Of a stretch of 64,000 nt of DNA, positions 29,055 to 37,302 are shown piece by piece. The stretch comes from JAFAFN01 sp963707555. GTDB lineage: Bacteria > Actinomycetota > Acidimicrobiia > Acidimicrobiales > Microtrichaceae. The stretch is from assembly GCA_963707555.1 (NCBI GenBank), contig CAVPQM010000016.1, forward strand, positions 1 to 64,000, written 5' to 3'. The notes under the pieces were generated by a model. That model had not been told where the DNA came from and did not search any database. It saw only the letters and a list, made by a program, of their open reading frames with translations. Position numbers and translations under genes: made by a program. The number at the start of each line of letters is the position of its first letter. The first letter of the stretch is position 1.

Positions 29055-30125
29055 GTGAAGGATGAGGCGGTGAGCGACGAGGCAGCGACCGATGAAGCGT
29101 CGAGCGAGACATCGCCCGACGCGGAGGCGGTCGACGACAGCTCCGGCGAGGAGGCGCCGCAGCGCAACCTCTTCGACCGGGCCGGGGACCGCATCGACGC
29201 CTTCCACCGGAAGATCCCCCCGCTCGCCGTGGCGCACGCGGTGCTCAAGAAGCACAGCGAGGACCGCTGCGACCAGCTCTCGATGCTGCTCGCCTACAAG
29301 GGCTTCTTCTGCCTGTTCCCGTTGATGCTGGCGTTCGTCAACGTGCTCGGGCTGGTGCTCCAGGACAACGACGAGCTGCGAGAGGACCTGATCGACTCGA
29401 CGCTCAGCTCGGTGCCGATCATCGGCACCGAGATCGCGAACAACGCCGAGGCGCTCGGCGGCAGCGTCTGGGTGCTGATCGGCTCGATCCTGGTGTCGCT
29501 GTGGGCAGGGTTCGGGCTGCTCGACATGATCCAGGAGGCGCTCAACACGGCGTGGCAGGTCCCCATGTACGACCGACCGCCGTATCTGCTGCGTCGGCTC
29601 AAGGACCTGCCGGGTGCGCTGATCGTGGGCTTCGGCGCGGTGCTCACCGGCGCGTCGCAGTGGATCCTCGCGGACGGCACGGACGCCTGGGTCCGCAACC
29701 TGCTGGGAGCACTGCTGCCGATCCTGGCCGGCGCCATCAGCTACCTGGGTCTGCACTGGCTGCTGTGCGCCCGCAAGGTGCCCTTCACCGCACACCTGCC
29801 GGCCATGGCGACCGTCGGGCTCGGCTGGTGGGGCCTGCAGACGTTGGGACTGGTCTACGTGCGGCGCATCCTGGAGCAGTCGTCGGACACCTACGGGGTG
29901 TTCGTCATCGTGTTCGGTCTGCTGACGTGGGTGTACCTGACGGGCGCGCTGTACCTCTACAGCATCGAGCTCGCTGCGGTCCTCTACGAGCGGCTCTGGC
30001 CCCGGAGCTTCTCGGGGCGTGATCTGACCGAGGTCGACCAGCGGGCGATCACCGCAGTGGTGGAGCGCGAGTCCCGGGTCCGGGGCACCGAGATCACCGT
30101 GGACGTGCCGAGGGACCCGGCCTGA
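29055..30125 (+). CDS. YihY/BrkB-family inner-membrane protein
   Basis: 356 residues. An acidic cytoplasmic N-terminus of ~45 residues precedes six TM helices. Family landmarks are QLSMLLAYKGFFCLFPLML in the first helix (normally the A-Y/ALS-ffPLLL motif), the helical loop after it, GSILVSLWAGFGLLDMIQEALNTAW, and the terminal GVFVIVFGLLTWVYLTGALYLYSIELAAVL. The family was once thought to be ribonuclease BN; most members are transport-like proteins of unknown substrate. The GTG start 29055 fits the TAGCGT element upstream. No neighbour suggests a more exact role. Confidence 0.85.
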   Translation: MKDEAVSDEAATDEASSETSPDAEAVDDSSGEEAPQRNLFDRAGDRIDAFHRKIPPLAVAHAVLKKHSEDRCDQLSMLLAYKGFFCLFPLMLAFVNVLGLVLQDNDELREDLIDSTLSSVPIIGTEIANNAEALGGSVWVLIGSILVSLWAGFGLLDMIQEALNTAWQVPMYDRPPYLLRRLKDLPGALIVGFGAVLTGASQWILADGTDAWVRNLLGALLPILAGAISYLGLHWLLCARKVPFTAHLPAMATVGLGWWGLQTLGLVYVRRILEQSSDTYGVFVIVFGLLTWVYLTGALYLYSIELAAVLYERLWPRSFSGRDLTEVDQRAITAVVERESRVRGTEITVDVPRDPA

Positions 30126-30193
30126 CGGCACGGGTCCCTCGAATCACACGGATCACCCGCGGGTCACGCGGGGCTGATGTCGAGCCGCTCGGC

Positions 30194-30589
30194 TCAGAAC
30201 GCCTTCTGCGTCGGACCCTGGTAGCGGGCCGAACCGAACCCGAGCATCGTCAGGAAGATGAACGGGAGGAAGATCAGGCCGATGGTGTAGGCGACGGTCT
30301 TGCCGAACAGCTTCGACAGCTCGTTGAGCAGGATGACCCCGAAGATCCAGCCGATGCACGGGACGATGGTCAGCAGGCCCCACCACCAGTCCTTGCCGGA
30401 CAGCTTCGCGATCACGCAGAAGTTGAAGATCGGGATGATGCCGTACCAGCCGGGCTGGCCCATCTTCACGAACACCTTCCACATCGCCACGATGTAGATG
30501 ACGAAGATCGCCAACCACACCAGGGAGAGGATGGCGACGGTGCCGCCCGAGGCGGAGCTGTCGGATTGAGCGAACAGGGTCGCGAGCAT
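30194..30589 (-). CDS. DUF5684-type small membrane protein
   Basis: 131 residues with four TM segments. The sequence WKVFVKMGQPGWYGIIPIFNFCVIAKLSGKDWWWGLL followed by LSKLFGKTVAYTIGLIFLPFIFLTMLGFG contains the typical DUF5684 pattern of a GQPGW turn, a PIFN turn and a FGK...GLIFLPFIF helix. The C-terminus is GPTQKAF. Related domains are often fused to signal peptidases; here it stands alone. An AAAGG ribosome site precedes the ATG. Function unknown. Confidence 0.75.
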   Translation of the reverse strand: MLATLFAQSDSSASGGTVAILSLVWLAIFVIYIVAMWKVFVKMGQPGWYGIIPIFNFCVIAKLSGKDWWWGLLTIVPCIGWIFGVILLNELSKLFGKTVAYTIGLIFLPFIFLTMLGFGSARYQGPTQKAF

Positions 30590-30714
30590 GTGTCGTGCCT
30601 TTCGTACCGGGAACCGGGACTTCGCACGCTATCTGTGCAAACGCTCAGAGCGGCGCATGTAGTGGTTGCAACTTCACGCGCCGTGAACATGCGGTGTCGC
30701 CCGGCGAGCGCGAC

Positions 30715-30760
30715 AGAGGCCGCGACCGGCAGCGATGCGCTGCTGTCGGTCGCGGCCTCT
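30715..30760 (-). terminator. Long perfect hairpin after ppa
   Basis: AGAGGCCGCGACCG (30715-30728) pairs perfectly with 30747-30760, with an additional CAGCG/CGCTG stem inside. It begins 23 nt beyond the pyrophosphatase stop on the minus strand. Confidence 0.7.
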
Positions 30761-30782
30761 GCCGGTACTGCTCGGCGGTTGG

Positions 30783-31283
30783 TCAGTGCTGCTCGGCGTA
30801 CGCCTTCTTGGAGTTCTCGATCGCTGCGAGCGCATCGGCGTGGCCGGTCCACTCGCCCACGTTGGACTCCTTGCCGGGCTCGAGGTCCTTGTAGACCTCG
30901 AAGAAGTGCTTGATCTCGGCGAGCACGTGCGCCGGCACGTCGGTGACGTCCTGCAGGTGGTCCCAGCGCACGTCACCCGAAGCCACGCAGAGGACCTTGA
31001 GGTCACGGCCGGCCTCGTCGCTCATCTCGAGCACGGCGACGGGCCGCACGCGCACGTGGCAGCCCGGGAAGGTCGGATCCTCGAGCAGGATCAGGGCGTC
31101 GAGGGGGTCGCCGTCCTCGGCGTGGGTGTCGGGGAAGAACCCGTAGTCGGTGGGATAGACGGTCGTCGAGAACAGGTGGCGGTCGTACCAGACGGCACCC
31201 GTCTCGTGGTCCACCTCGTACTTGTTGCGCGATCCCTGCGGGATCTCCACGATCACTTCGAACCAGTCGTCTCCGTCACTCAT
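30783..31283 (-). CDS. ppa: Inorganic pyrophosphatase (family I)
   Basis: 166 residues, the normal length for the hexameric bacterial enzyme. It hydrolyses pyrophosphate to phosphate in the cytoplasm, with Mg2+. The active site is visible: EIPQGSRNKYEVD (substrate-binding Lys/Arg/Glu), YPTDYGFFPDTHAEDGDPLDALIL with the signature DGDPLDA and its three metal-binding Asp residues, and later EIKHFFEVYKDLEPGK with the conserved Lys/Tyr. Start ATG 31283 with TAGATT 8 nt upstream and no ribosome site, so leaderless. A strong hairpin terminates the gene. Monocistronic. Confidence 0.96.
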   Translation of the reverse strand: MSDGDDWFEVIVEIPQGSRNKYEVDHETGAVWYDRHLFSTTVYPTDYGFFPDTHAEDGDPLDALILLEDPTFPGCHVRVRPVAVLEMSDEAGRDLKVLCVASGDVRWDHLQDVTDVPAHVLAEIKHFFEVYKDLEPGKESNVGEWTGHADALAAIENSKKAYAEQH

Positions 31284-31291
31284 GGACGGAA

Positions 31292-31297
31292 AATCTA
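31292..31297 (-). promoter_or_regulatory. -10 element for leaderless ppa
   Basis: TAGATT on the minus strand, 8 nt before ATG 31283. Confidence 0.45.
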
Positions 31298-31346
31298 CGG
31301 TGCGCGGCAGGCTCGGAGCCAGACGGGGCCCGACGCTCCGACCCGC

Positions 31347-31931
31347 TCAGACGGCGGTGCGGATGCCGCGCAGACCGGACCAGGCCAGCTGCGAGAGCTG
31401 CGACGCGAGCGTGTCGACATCGGGTTCGCGATCGTGCGCGAGCCAGTAGCGAGAGGCGGCCTCGGTCATGCCGACGATGCTGTGCGCCAGCGTCAGGCCG
31501 TGCGACACCGGCTCACCGCCGATGACGATCAGCTCGGCGATGGCCTCGGCGATCGACTCCTCGACGTTGCGGGCGAACGACGCGAACTCCGGGTCGCGCC
31601 GGGCACCGGAACCGAAGAGCACCTTGAAGGAGTCGGTCTGCTCGTCGACGAAGCGGAAGTACGCGCGGAAGCCGTCCTCGATCTGGTGGCGAGGGCCCGC
31701 CGCGTCGGCGGTGGCCTTGGCGATGGTCTCGCGCAGCTCGGCACCGATGTCGGCGAGCAGTTCGATGAACAGCTCCCGCTTCGAGGAGAAGTGCTGGTAG
31801 AGCACCGGCTTCGTGACGCCCGCGGCCTCGGCCACGTCGTTCATCGACGTGGCATGGAAGCCGTGCTCGGCGAACACGCCGACCGCGGTGTGCAGGAGTT
31901 GTTCTCGACGTTCCGCCGCTGGGAGACGCAT
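31347..31931 (-). CDS. TetR-family regulator, probably autoregulated
   Basis: 194 residues. The HTH begins almost at the N-terminus: AAERREQLLHTAVGVFAEHGF, then ATSMNDVAEAAGVTKPVLYQHFSSKRELF, a textbook TetR DNA-binding domain. The ligand domain includes RDPEFASFARNVEESIAEAI and ends in LSQLAWSGLRGIRTAV. The gene has a TAGGAT element 6 nt before ATG 31931 (31938-31943). The palindrome GTTACC-GGTG-GGTAAC sits directly behind it at 31945-31960, placing the repressor on its own promoter. It is divergent from the sucrase/ferredoxin-like gene at 31995, which the same site could control. Confidence 0.85.
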   Translation of the reverse strand: MRLPAAERREQLLHTAVGVFAEHGFHATSMNDVAEAAGVTKPVLYQHFSSKRELFIELLADIGAELRETIAKATADAAGPRHQIEDGFRAYFRFVDEQTDSFKVLFGSGARRDPEFASFARNVEESIAEAIAELIVIGGEPVSHGLTLAHSIVGMTEAASRYWLAHDREPDVDTLASQLSQLAWSGLRGIRTAV

Positions 31932-31937
31932 GACGAC

Positions 31938-31960
31938 ATCCTATGTTACCGGTGGGTAAC
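31938..31960. promoter_or_regulatory. TetR operator plus leaderless -10 element
   Basis: Perfect 6-bp arms GTTACC/GGTAAC with a 4-nt centre (31945-31960), next to TAGGAT (minus strand, 31943-31938) that is 6 nt from ATG 31931. Also 20 nt upstream of a TAGCAT for the divergent gene at 31995. Confidence 0.6.
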
Positions 31961-31994
31961 CGCCCTGATCGAACGCACGTAGCATCGGTCACCC

Positions 31995-33119
31995 ATGTCG
32001 CCGTCGACCCCCGATACGCCCCCCGCCACGTCGCCTCCCGCCACGTCGCCCGTCGCCGGGCCGCCAGCGCTCGAGCTGCCGCGGGTCCGGTGCTCGGCCT
32101 TCCACGAGGCGCTCCAGGTGGATCCCGCCGGAACGGCTGCCCACAGCGACGCGTTCCTCTGCGTCGAGGTCCCGCTGCCGTGGGAGCGCGACATCGGGCT
32201 GCACGAACCGTTCGCCTCGCTGGTGACCGACGGCGGCCGCCACCGCTGGCGGGCCCTGGGACTCGTGCCGCCCGCCGGCGCGGGCGACCGGCGCCGCGTG
32301 ATCGCGTTCGTGCCGGCGACCGCCGCCGACCCCGCCGACCCCGCCGACGCAGACCCTGGCGACCCCGCCGACGCAGGGGCCCACGATCCAGCCCCTGCCG
32401 GGAGCATCGGGTCGCTCGTGCGCCGCGAATGGGTCGTCACGCTCGAGCGTCTGGCGACGCTGTGCTCGGCGATCGTCGAGGACGACCCGGACGCGCTGGG
32501 AGCCTTCGAGTCGTCGCAGGTGCACCACGACGGCGACGTGGTCGACGTGCTGGTGTGCACCCACGGTCGTCGCGACACGTGCTGCGGTGGACCGGGCACG
32601 ACGCTGTTCGAGGCGCTGGCCGCGAGGGATCGGTCGCTGCCCGGTCGCACCGTGCGCACCTGGCGGACATCGCATCTCGGCGGCCACCGGTTCGCGCCGA
32701 CGATGGTCTCGTTCCCCGACGCGTATGCGTGGGCGCACCTGGACGTGGGTGCCGCGGTGCGCATCGCGCTGCGCGACGGCGACGCCTCCGAGCTCGCGGG
32801 GCGCTGCCGTGGTCGCTCGACGGTGACCGGAGGCCCGGCGCAGGTCGCCGAGCGTGAGGGCCTGGTCCGTCACGGCTGGGGCTGGCTCGACGCTCGGGTC
32901 ACGAGCCAGGTCGTCGGCTTCGACCGGGCGCACGTCGTCACGACGGTGCGCATCACCGCAGCGTGGCCCGACGGTCGGGCCGACCGCTTCGAGGTGGACG
33001 TCGCGCTCGTCGACCACGTGCCCCAACCCACCTGCGGCGTGATCACCGGCCCCGAGTTCGGTGTCGAACCGGTCTGGTCGGTGACCGGCGTGCGCCAGTT
33101 GACAGAGGAACCACGATGA
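31995..33119 (+). CDS. Sucrase/ferredoxin-like thioredoxin-fold protein
   Basis: 374 residues. The family signature is present as VLVCTHGRRDTCCGGPG (residues ~190-206), whose cysteines correspond to the thioredoxin-like 2Fe-2S ferredoxin ligands. SHLGGHRFAPTMVSFPDAYAWAH follows, seen as SHLGGHRFAP and FPDAYAWAH. The N-terminal VRCSAFHEALQVDPAGTA is also typical. A low-complexity Asp/Pro/Ala insertion (DPADPADADPGDPADAG, residues ~113-130) interrupts the N-terminal region and is encoded by a GCCGACCCC-type repeat. It overlaps the next gene by ATGA. Role unknown; an electron-carrier or Fe-S function is likely. Confidence 0.8.
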   Translation: MSPSTPDTPPATSPPATSPVAGPPALELPRVRCSAFHEALQVDPAGTAAHSDAFLCVEVPLPWERDIGLHEPFASLVTDGGRHRWRALGLVPPAGAGDRRRVIAFVPATAADPADPADADPGDPADAGAHDPAPAGSIGSLVRREWVVTLERLATLCSAIVEDDPDALGAFESSQVHHDGDVVDVLVCTHGRRDTCCGGPGTTLFEALAARDRSLPGRTVRTWRTSHLGGHRFAPTMVSFPDAYAWAHLDVGAAVRIALRDGDASELAGRCRGRSTVTGGPAQVAEREGLVRHGWGWLDARVTSQVVGFDRAHVVTTVRITAAWPDGRADRFEVDVALVDHVPQPTCGVITGPEFGVEPVWSVTGVRQLTEEPR

Positions 33120-34537
33120 CCACCCGTTCCCGCACATCCCGTGGGCCGTCGACCGGTCGGTGCAGGTCGCTCGCACTGTTCGTGATCGCCGCAGCGGCAC
33201 TCGCCGGCTGCACCTCCGGCGGTGAGGACGGCTCGGCGTCGTCCAGCGACGATGCCTCGACGAGCGTCTCCTCGACCGCGCCGACCTCGACGATCGCGGG
33301 CACCGACCCGCTGCCGGCGCTGCCCGACGATCTCGCGCTGCCGATCGTGTTCGTGCACGGCTTCGCCGGGTCGGCGCAGCAGTACGAGTCCCAGGCCATG
33401 CGGTTCGTCGCCAACGGCTACCCGCAGGAACGGATCGTCGCGTACGACCATGACGGCGCCGGACTCGACATCGCCGCGTACACCGACGGCCTCACCGGCG
33501 TCATCGACGAGACGCTGGCCCGCTTCGGCGTCGAGCAGGTGTATCTCGTCGGTCATTCGCGTGGCACGTTCGTGTCGAGCACCCTGCTCGAGGATCCGGC
33601 GCAGGCGGCGAAGGTGGCCAAGTACGTCGCGATCGACGGTCGGCCGTGCCCCGCCGCCGTGCCGTGCGTGGCCCCCACGCAGGCCGAGTTCCCCGGTCAG
33701 TCCCACGTCGAGGTGGCGACGTCGAAGGAGTCCTTCGCGATGCAGTACGAGTTCCTGGTCGGCGAACCACCAGCGGTCGTCGACATCGTCGAGCAGCGCG
33801 AGCCCGTCGAGATCTCCGGTCGAGCGGTCAACTTCCCGGCCAACACCGGACGCGACGCGACCCTCGAGATCTGGGCGATCGACACCGACACCGGAGCGCG
33901 CCGTGGCGACGAACCGCACGTCACCGTCGAGCTCGGACCGGACGGCGAGTTCGGTCCGGTCGAGCTCGAGACCGGCGGGCACTACGAGTACGCGCTGAGC
34001 ACCGACGCGTCGCCGGTCACCCACCACCTGTACCTGCAGCCGTACCTGCGCAGCAGCGACCTGGTGCGACTGCTGTCGTCGCCGCCCGATGGCGCGACTC
34101 GTGCGAACACCCACACCGGTGCGGAGCACAGCGCGCTCATCGTCATGCGGATGCGCGAGTGGCACGCCGAGGGGGACCGCGACGTGCTGCAGGTCGGCGT
34201 CGATGGCGGTTCCGGCCCGTCGGCCGAGCCGGTCGACGCGATCGTCGAGGGCGTGGGCAACGCAGGCATCGGGCTGCACCTGCACGACGACGCGGCGACG
34301 CCGGGCGTCAGCTCGCTCGGTCCGCTGCCGTACTTCTCCGAGCAGCCGTTCCAGTACGGCGTGGACGTGTTCCTGCCGGCCTCACCGGATGCCAGCGGCA
34401 CGATCACGGTGACCAACCTGCCCCGTGGGGACTCGGCACGGCCTCAGACGCTGCGCATGCCGAACTGGCCCTCGGACGAGCACTCGATCAGCGTCGTGTT
34501 CGGCGACTGGGCGGTCGACGCCCCGGCCGGTCAGTAG
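33116..34537 (+). CDS. Secreted lipoprotein with alpha/beta-hydrolase (lipase-like) fold
   Basis: 473 residues. The signal peptide ends in a lipobox LAGC (residues ~27-30), so the protein is a lipoprotein anchored on the outside of the membrane. A Ser/Thr-rich linker follows. The hydrolase core has the oxyanion strand IVFVHGFAGSAQQY, the nucleophile elbow VYLVGHSRGTFVSS with catalytic Ser in GHSRG, and a candidate acid/His pair near residue 340 (NTHTGAEHSALIV). The C-terminal ~150 residues are beta-rich. It resembles secreted actinobacterial lipases and esterases. ATG 33116 overlaps the preceding stop, so it is co-translated with the sucrase/ferredoxin-like gene. Confidence 0.82.
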   Translation: MTTRSRTSRGPSTGRCRSLALFVIAAAALAGCTSGGEDGSASSSDDASTSVSSTAPTSTIAGTDPLPALPDDLALPIVFVHGFAGSAQQYESQAMRFVANGYPQERIVAYDHDGAGLDIAAYTDGLTGVIDETLARFGVEQVYLVGHSRGTFVSSTLLEDPAQAAKVAKYVAIDGRPCPAAVPCVAPTQAEFPGQSHVEVATSKESFAMQYEFLVGEPPAVVDIVEQREPVEISGRAVNFPANTGRDATLEIWAIDTDTGARRGDEPHVTVELGPDGEFGPVELETGGHYEYALSTDASPVTHHLYLQPYLRSSDLVRLLSSPPDGATRANTHTGAEHSALIVMRMREWHAEGDRDVLQVGVDGGSGPSAEPVDAIVEGVGNAGIGLHLHDDAATPGVSSLGPLPYFSEQPFQYGVDVFLPASPDASGTITVTNLPRGDSARPQTLRMPNWPSDEHSISVVFGDWAVDAPAGQ

Positions 34538-34806
34538 CCGAACTTCTCGCCGCGGTCGTCCGCGTCGGCGGCCTTGACGGCGTAGCCGAGCACGATGGCG
34601 GGCAGCAGCGTGACCGAGCCGACGACCATCGCCCCGATGATCACGGTCACCATCCACGACGGGAACTGGGCGATGAACGCCACGACGAACAGCACCATGG
34701 CGGCACCGAAGCACGAGTAGCCGATCCGTGATCCCCACTCGCAGAGTCGCCGGATCTTCTCCCGCCGGATGATCACGGGGTCCGTCGGGTCGAGCGGCTG
34801 GGTCAT
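34531..34806 (-). CDS. Small two-TM membrane protein
   Basis: 91 residues. A basic cytoplasmic N-terminus (IIRREKIRRLCEWGSR) is followed by two TM helices (FGAAMVLFVVAFIAQF and MVTVIIGAMVVGSVTLLPAIVLG) and an Asp/Lys-rich tail. Start ATG 34806 overlaps the stop of the glycosyltransferase gene (ATGA), so it is the distal gene of that unit. Its stop overlaps the convergent lipoprotein gene by seven bases. Widespread as a hypothetical in related actinobacteria, as far as I recall. Function unknown. Confidence 0.7.
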   Translation of the reverse strand: MTQPLDPTDPVIIRREKIRRLCEWGSRIGYSCFGAAMVLFVVAFIAQFPSWMVTVIIGAMVVGSVTLLPAIVLGYAVKAADADDRGEKFGY

Positions 34807-35873
34807 GGCAACCAGCCTGCCGCATCCAGCAGGGAGCGCAACTCGGCGTGCACCCGCTCGACGGTGAAGTGCTCGAGTGCGATCGCCTGGTCGTGGTCCA
34901 GGTCGGTGACGACGGAGTCGGGGTCGCTCACCGCGCCACGGATCGCGTCGACGTCGTCGGGGGTGTACCAGCGGAAGCCGAACTGCTGCAGCTCGTGGGC
35001 GACGGGGTAGTCGCCGACGCTGACGGTGCGGCGGTGCAGCGCCGCCTCGATCGGCGGGTTGCCGAAGCCCTCCCAGGTGGACGGGAACGTGATGTGGTCG
35101 GCCGCCGCGTAGATCCCGGCGGTGTCGTGCCACGGACGGTGCACCACCGGGCAGCGCGCCGCGGCGAGCAGCTCGTGGAGTCGGGGCCCGTAGCCCTCCT
35201 CGGCGGGGCCGAGCAGCCAGTAGGTGGCACCGAGGCGCTCGCACAGCTCGATCGCCGCGGGCACGTTCTTGCGTTCGATCGCCCGCACGGGGTGGGCGAC
35301 GACCAGGTCGTCGACGCCGAGGCCGACCGCCGCTCGCACCTCGGCGCGCAGCGCTGCCCGCGCTGCGTCGTCGAGCGGTCGGGGCACCTCGAACCCGTTG
35401 TAGATGACGGTGGACTCGATGGCGCGTCCGGCGAGCTCGCCCTGCAACGCCCGGTTGATCGAGACGTGACGCCACGCCGGATCCGTCGCGGGCAGCTCGT
35501 CGATGTGGGCGAAGCGCTCACGGTGCCACGGCGGATCGTGGTGGTGCACCAGGGCCGGCCGATCGCGCAGCACCCGGGCGAGCGCGCGTGACGCCGGCAG
35601 GTTCAGCGGGATGGTCAGCAGGTTCTCGACGACGACCAGATCGGCATCCGCGAGCGCTGCGTCGAGCCGGGCGACCAGGTCGTCGTGGTCGACGTCGACG
35701 TCGTCCGGCGCGATGCCGATGCCCTCGACTCTGCGGTCCGCGGGGCCCTCGCCGGTCACCGTGACGACGTCGTAGCCGGCGTCGCGGAACGCGGACATCC
35801 ACGTGCGGGCGACGACGGACACGCCATCGGTGTCACCGAAGCGGAACGAGACGAAAGCGGCGCAGGGGCTCAT
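34803..35873 (-). CDS. GT4-like glycosyltransferase
   Basis: 356 residues with the GT-B architecture: an N-terminal Rossmann half opening with AFVSFRFGDTDGVSVVARTW (the glycine and G-V-S motif that contacts the acceptor), a hinge near HHHDPPWHRERF, and the C-terminal nucleotide-sugar half. In the latter, HPVRAIERKNVPAAIEL supplies the basic phosphate-binding residues. FPSTWEGFGNPPIEAALHRR is the EX7E-type donor motif with both Glu residues. The ATG at 35873 was chosen as the start of the fold; a TACTGT element lies 9 nt upstream. Divergent by 25 bp from a GH63-like hydrolase, which hints at shared glycoside metabolism. Confidence 0.82.
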   Translation of the reverse strand: MSPCAAFVSFRFGDTDGVSVVARTWMSAFRDAGYDVVTVTGEGPADRRVEGIGIAPDDVDVDHDDLVARLDAALADADLVVVENLLTIPLNLPASRALARVLRDRPALVHHHDPPWHRERFAHIDELPATDPAWRHVSINRALQGELAGRAIESTVIYNGFEVPRPLDDAARAALRAEVRAAVGLGVDDLVVAHPVRAIERKNVPAAIELCERLGATYWLLGPAEEGYGPRLHELLAAARCPVVHRPWHDTAGIYAAADHITFPSTWEGFGNPPIEAALHRRTVSVGDYPVAHELQQFGFRWYTPDDVDAIRGAVSDPDSVVTDLDHDQAIALEHFTVERVHAELRSLLDAAGWLP

Positions 35874-35886
35874 CGGGGCACGACAG

Positions 35887-35892
35887 TAGGGT
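35887..35892 (+). promoter_or_regulatory. -10 element for leaderless GH63-like gene
   Basis: TAGGGT, 6 nt before GTG 35899. It overlaps by two bases the TACTGT element used by the divergent glycosyltransferase. Confidence 0.5.
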
Positions 35893-35898
35893 GACGCC

Positions 35899-37197
35899 GT
35901 GACCCCCGACGATGCGACGACACCCGGGGGTGCGCCACCTGCACGGCGCGCCGAACATGCACGGCGCGAGTCGGCCCGTGCGGTGCTCGACGAGCAGTGG
36001 CGCGAACCCGGCTTCACGTGCCCCAACTCGACGACCTATCCGTGGCTGTGGCTCTGGGACTCGTGCTTCCACTCGATCGTGTGGGCCGAGCTCGGCGACT
36101 CGGAGCGTGCCGTCGCCGAGCTGACCACCGCGCTGTCGGGTCAGTACGCCGACGGGTTCGTGCCACACCTGCTGTACCTCGACGGGTGCCGGGACTTCGA
36201 CACCTTCTGGGGTGCCGAGGGCACGTCGTCGATCACGCAGCCGCCGATCTACGGTCACACCGTCGCCGAACTGCGCCGCCGGGGTGTGCACCTGGAACGC
36301 GACCTGGTCGACCGAGCCGTCGCAGGTGTCTGGTTCCTGCTCGAACGTCGACGTCGCAGCGCCGGCGGGCTCGTCGAGCTGGTCCATCCGTGGGAGTCGG
36401 GGTGCGATCACAGCCCCCGGTGGGACGACCTGATCGTGGCGCCGCCAGCCGCGCTGCTCGCCGGGTCGCCTGCCGGGTCGCCTGCCGCGTCGGCGGCCGG
36501 GTCGGCGGCCGGCGCGCACGCCGGGCCGGTGCGTCACGGCGCCGTCGACCGCTACGACGAGACCGTCTGGTTCGACCGCAAGGGGGAGCTGCTCGACTCG
36601 GTGCACCGCGCCGCGACGGGGTCGCCGTTGTGGAACGACGCCTTCGCGGTGGGCTCCGTGATGTTCACCTCGGTGCTCGCGTTCTGCGCCGGCGAGCTCG
36701 CCGACACCCTCGACGACTCGGCGTTGCGTCGAGAGGTCGATGACCTGACCGACGCGCTGAGCGCACGTTGGGATCCGGGTCGGCGCACCTGGATCGACGA
36801 CGGATCGACCGCGACGGGCTCGGGGCGCATCCGGACCGTCGAGGCGCTGTTGCCGTTGCTCGTCGAACGCGACGAGGAGATCGTCGACGAGGCCGTCACC
36901 GAGCTCGTCGACCCGGCGGCCTTCGGCGGCGAGTTCGGACCTGCCCAGGTGCATCGTGACGAACCGACCCACCGGCGCGGCAGCTACTGGCGAGGACCGA
37001 GCTGGCCGCAGCTCGACTACCTGCTGTGGGTCGCGCTGCGCCGGGTCGGTCGGGGTGACGCCGCCCGCTCGATCGCGGCAGCCGCCGGCGAGGGTGCCTG
37101 GCGTTCGGGCTGGGCGGAGTACTGGGACCCCGACGACGCGGCGCCCGGCGGGGCCGCACCGCAGTCGTGGTCGACGCTGCCGATCTGCATGCTCTGA
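35899..37197 (+). CDS. GH63-like glycoside hydrolase (glucosyl/mannosylglycerate hydrolase type)
   Basis: 432 residues forming an (alpha/alpha)6 barrel. Landmarks are YPWLWLWDSCFHSIVWAELGD near the start, ITQPPIYGHTVAEL, HPWESGCDHSPRWDD with the presumed catalytic acid, and RRGSYWRGPSWPQLDYLLW, all typical of the compatible-solute hydrolases within GH63. Expected to release glycerate or a related aglycone from a glucosyl or mannosyl ester in the cytoplasm. A Gly/Ala/Ser/Pro run at residues ~189-213, encoded by a TCGCCTGCCGGG-type repeat, interrupts the barrel. The exact sugar is uncertain. Confidence 0.75.
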   Translation: MTPDDATTPGGAPPARRAEHARRESARAVLDEQWREPGFTCPNSTTYPWLWLWDSCFHSIVWAELGDSERAVAELTTALSGQYADGFVPHLLYLDGCRDFDTFWGAEGTSSITQPPIYGHTVAELRRRGVHLERDLVDRAVAGVWFLLERRRRSAGGLVELVHPWESGCDHSPRWDDLIVAPPAALLAGSPAGSPAASAAGSAAGAHAGPVRHGAVDRYDETVWFDRKGELLDSVHRAATGSPLWNDAFAVGSVMFTSVLAFCAGELADTLDDSALRREVDDLTDALSARWDPGRRTWIDDGSTATGSGRIRTVEALLPLLVERDEEIVDEAVTELVDPAAFGGEFGPAQVHRDEPTHRRGSYWRGPSWPQLDYLLWVALRRVGRGDAARSIAAAAGEGAWRSGWAEYWDPDDAAPGGAAPQSWSTLPICML

Positions 37198-37302
37198 GCC
37201 CCGCGTTGGTCCCGCTGGTTCCGGGTGCACCGATGCCGGCTCCGACCGGCATGATCGCACCCGGTTCCCGGTGGCTGGTGATCAGGGCGTGATCGGGTGT
37301 CG

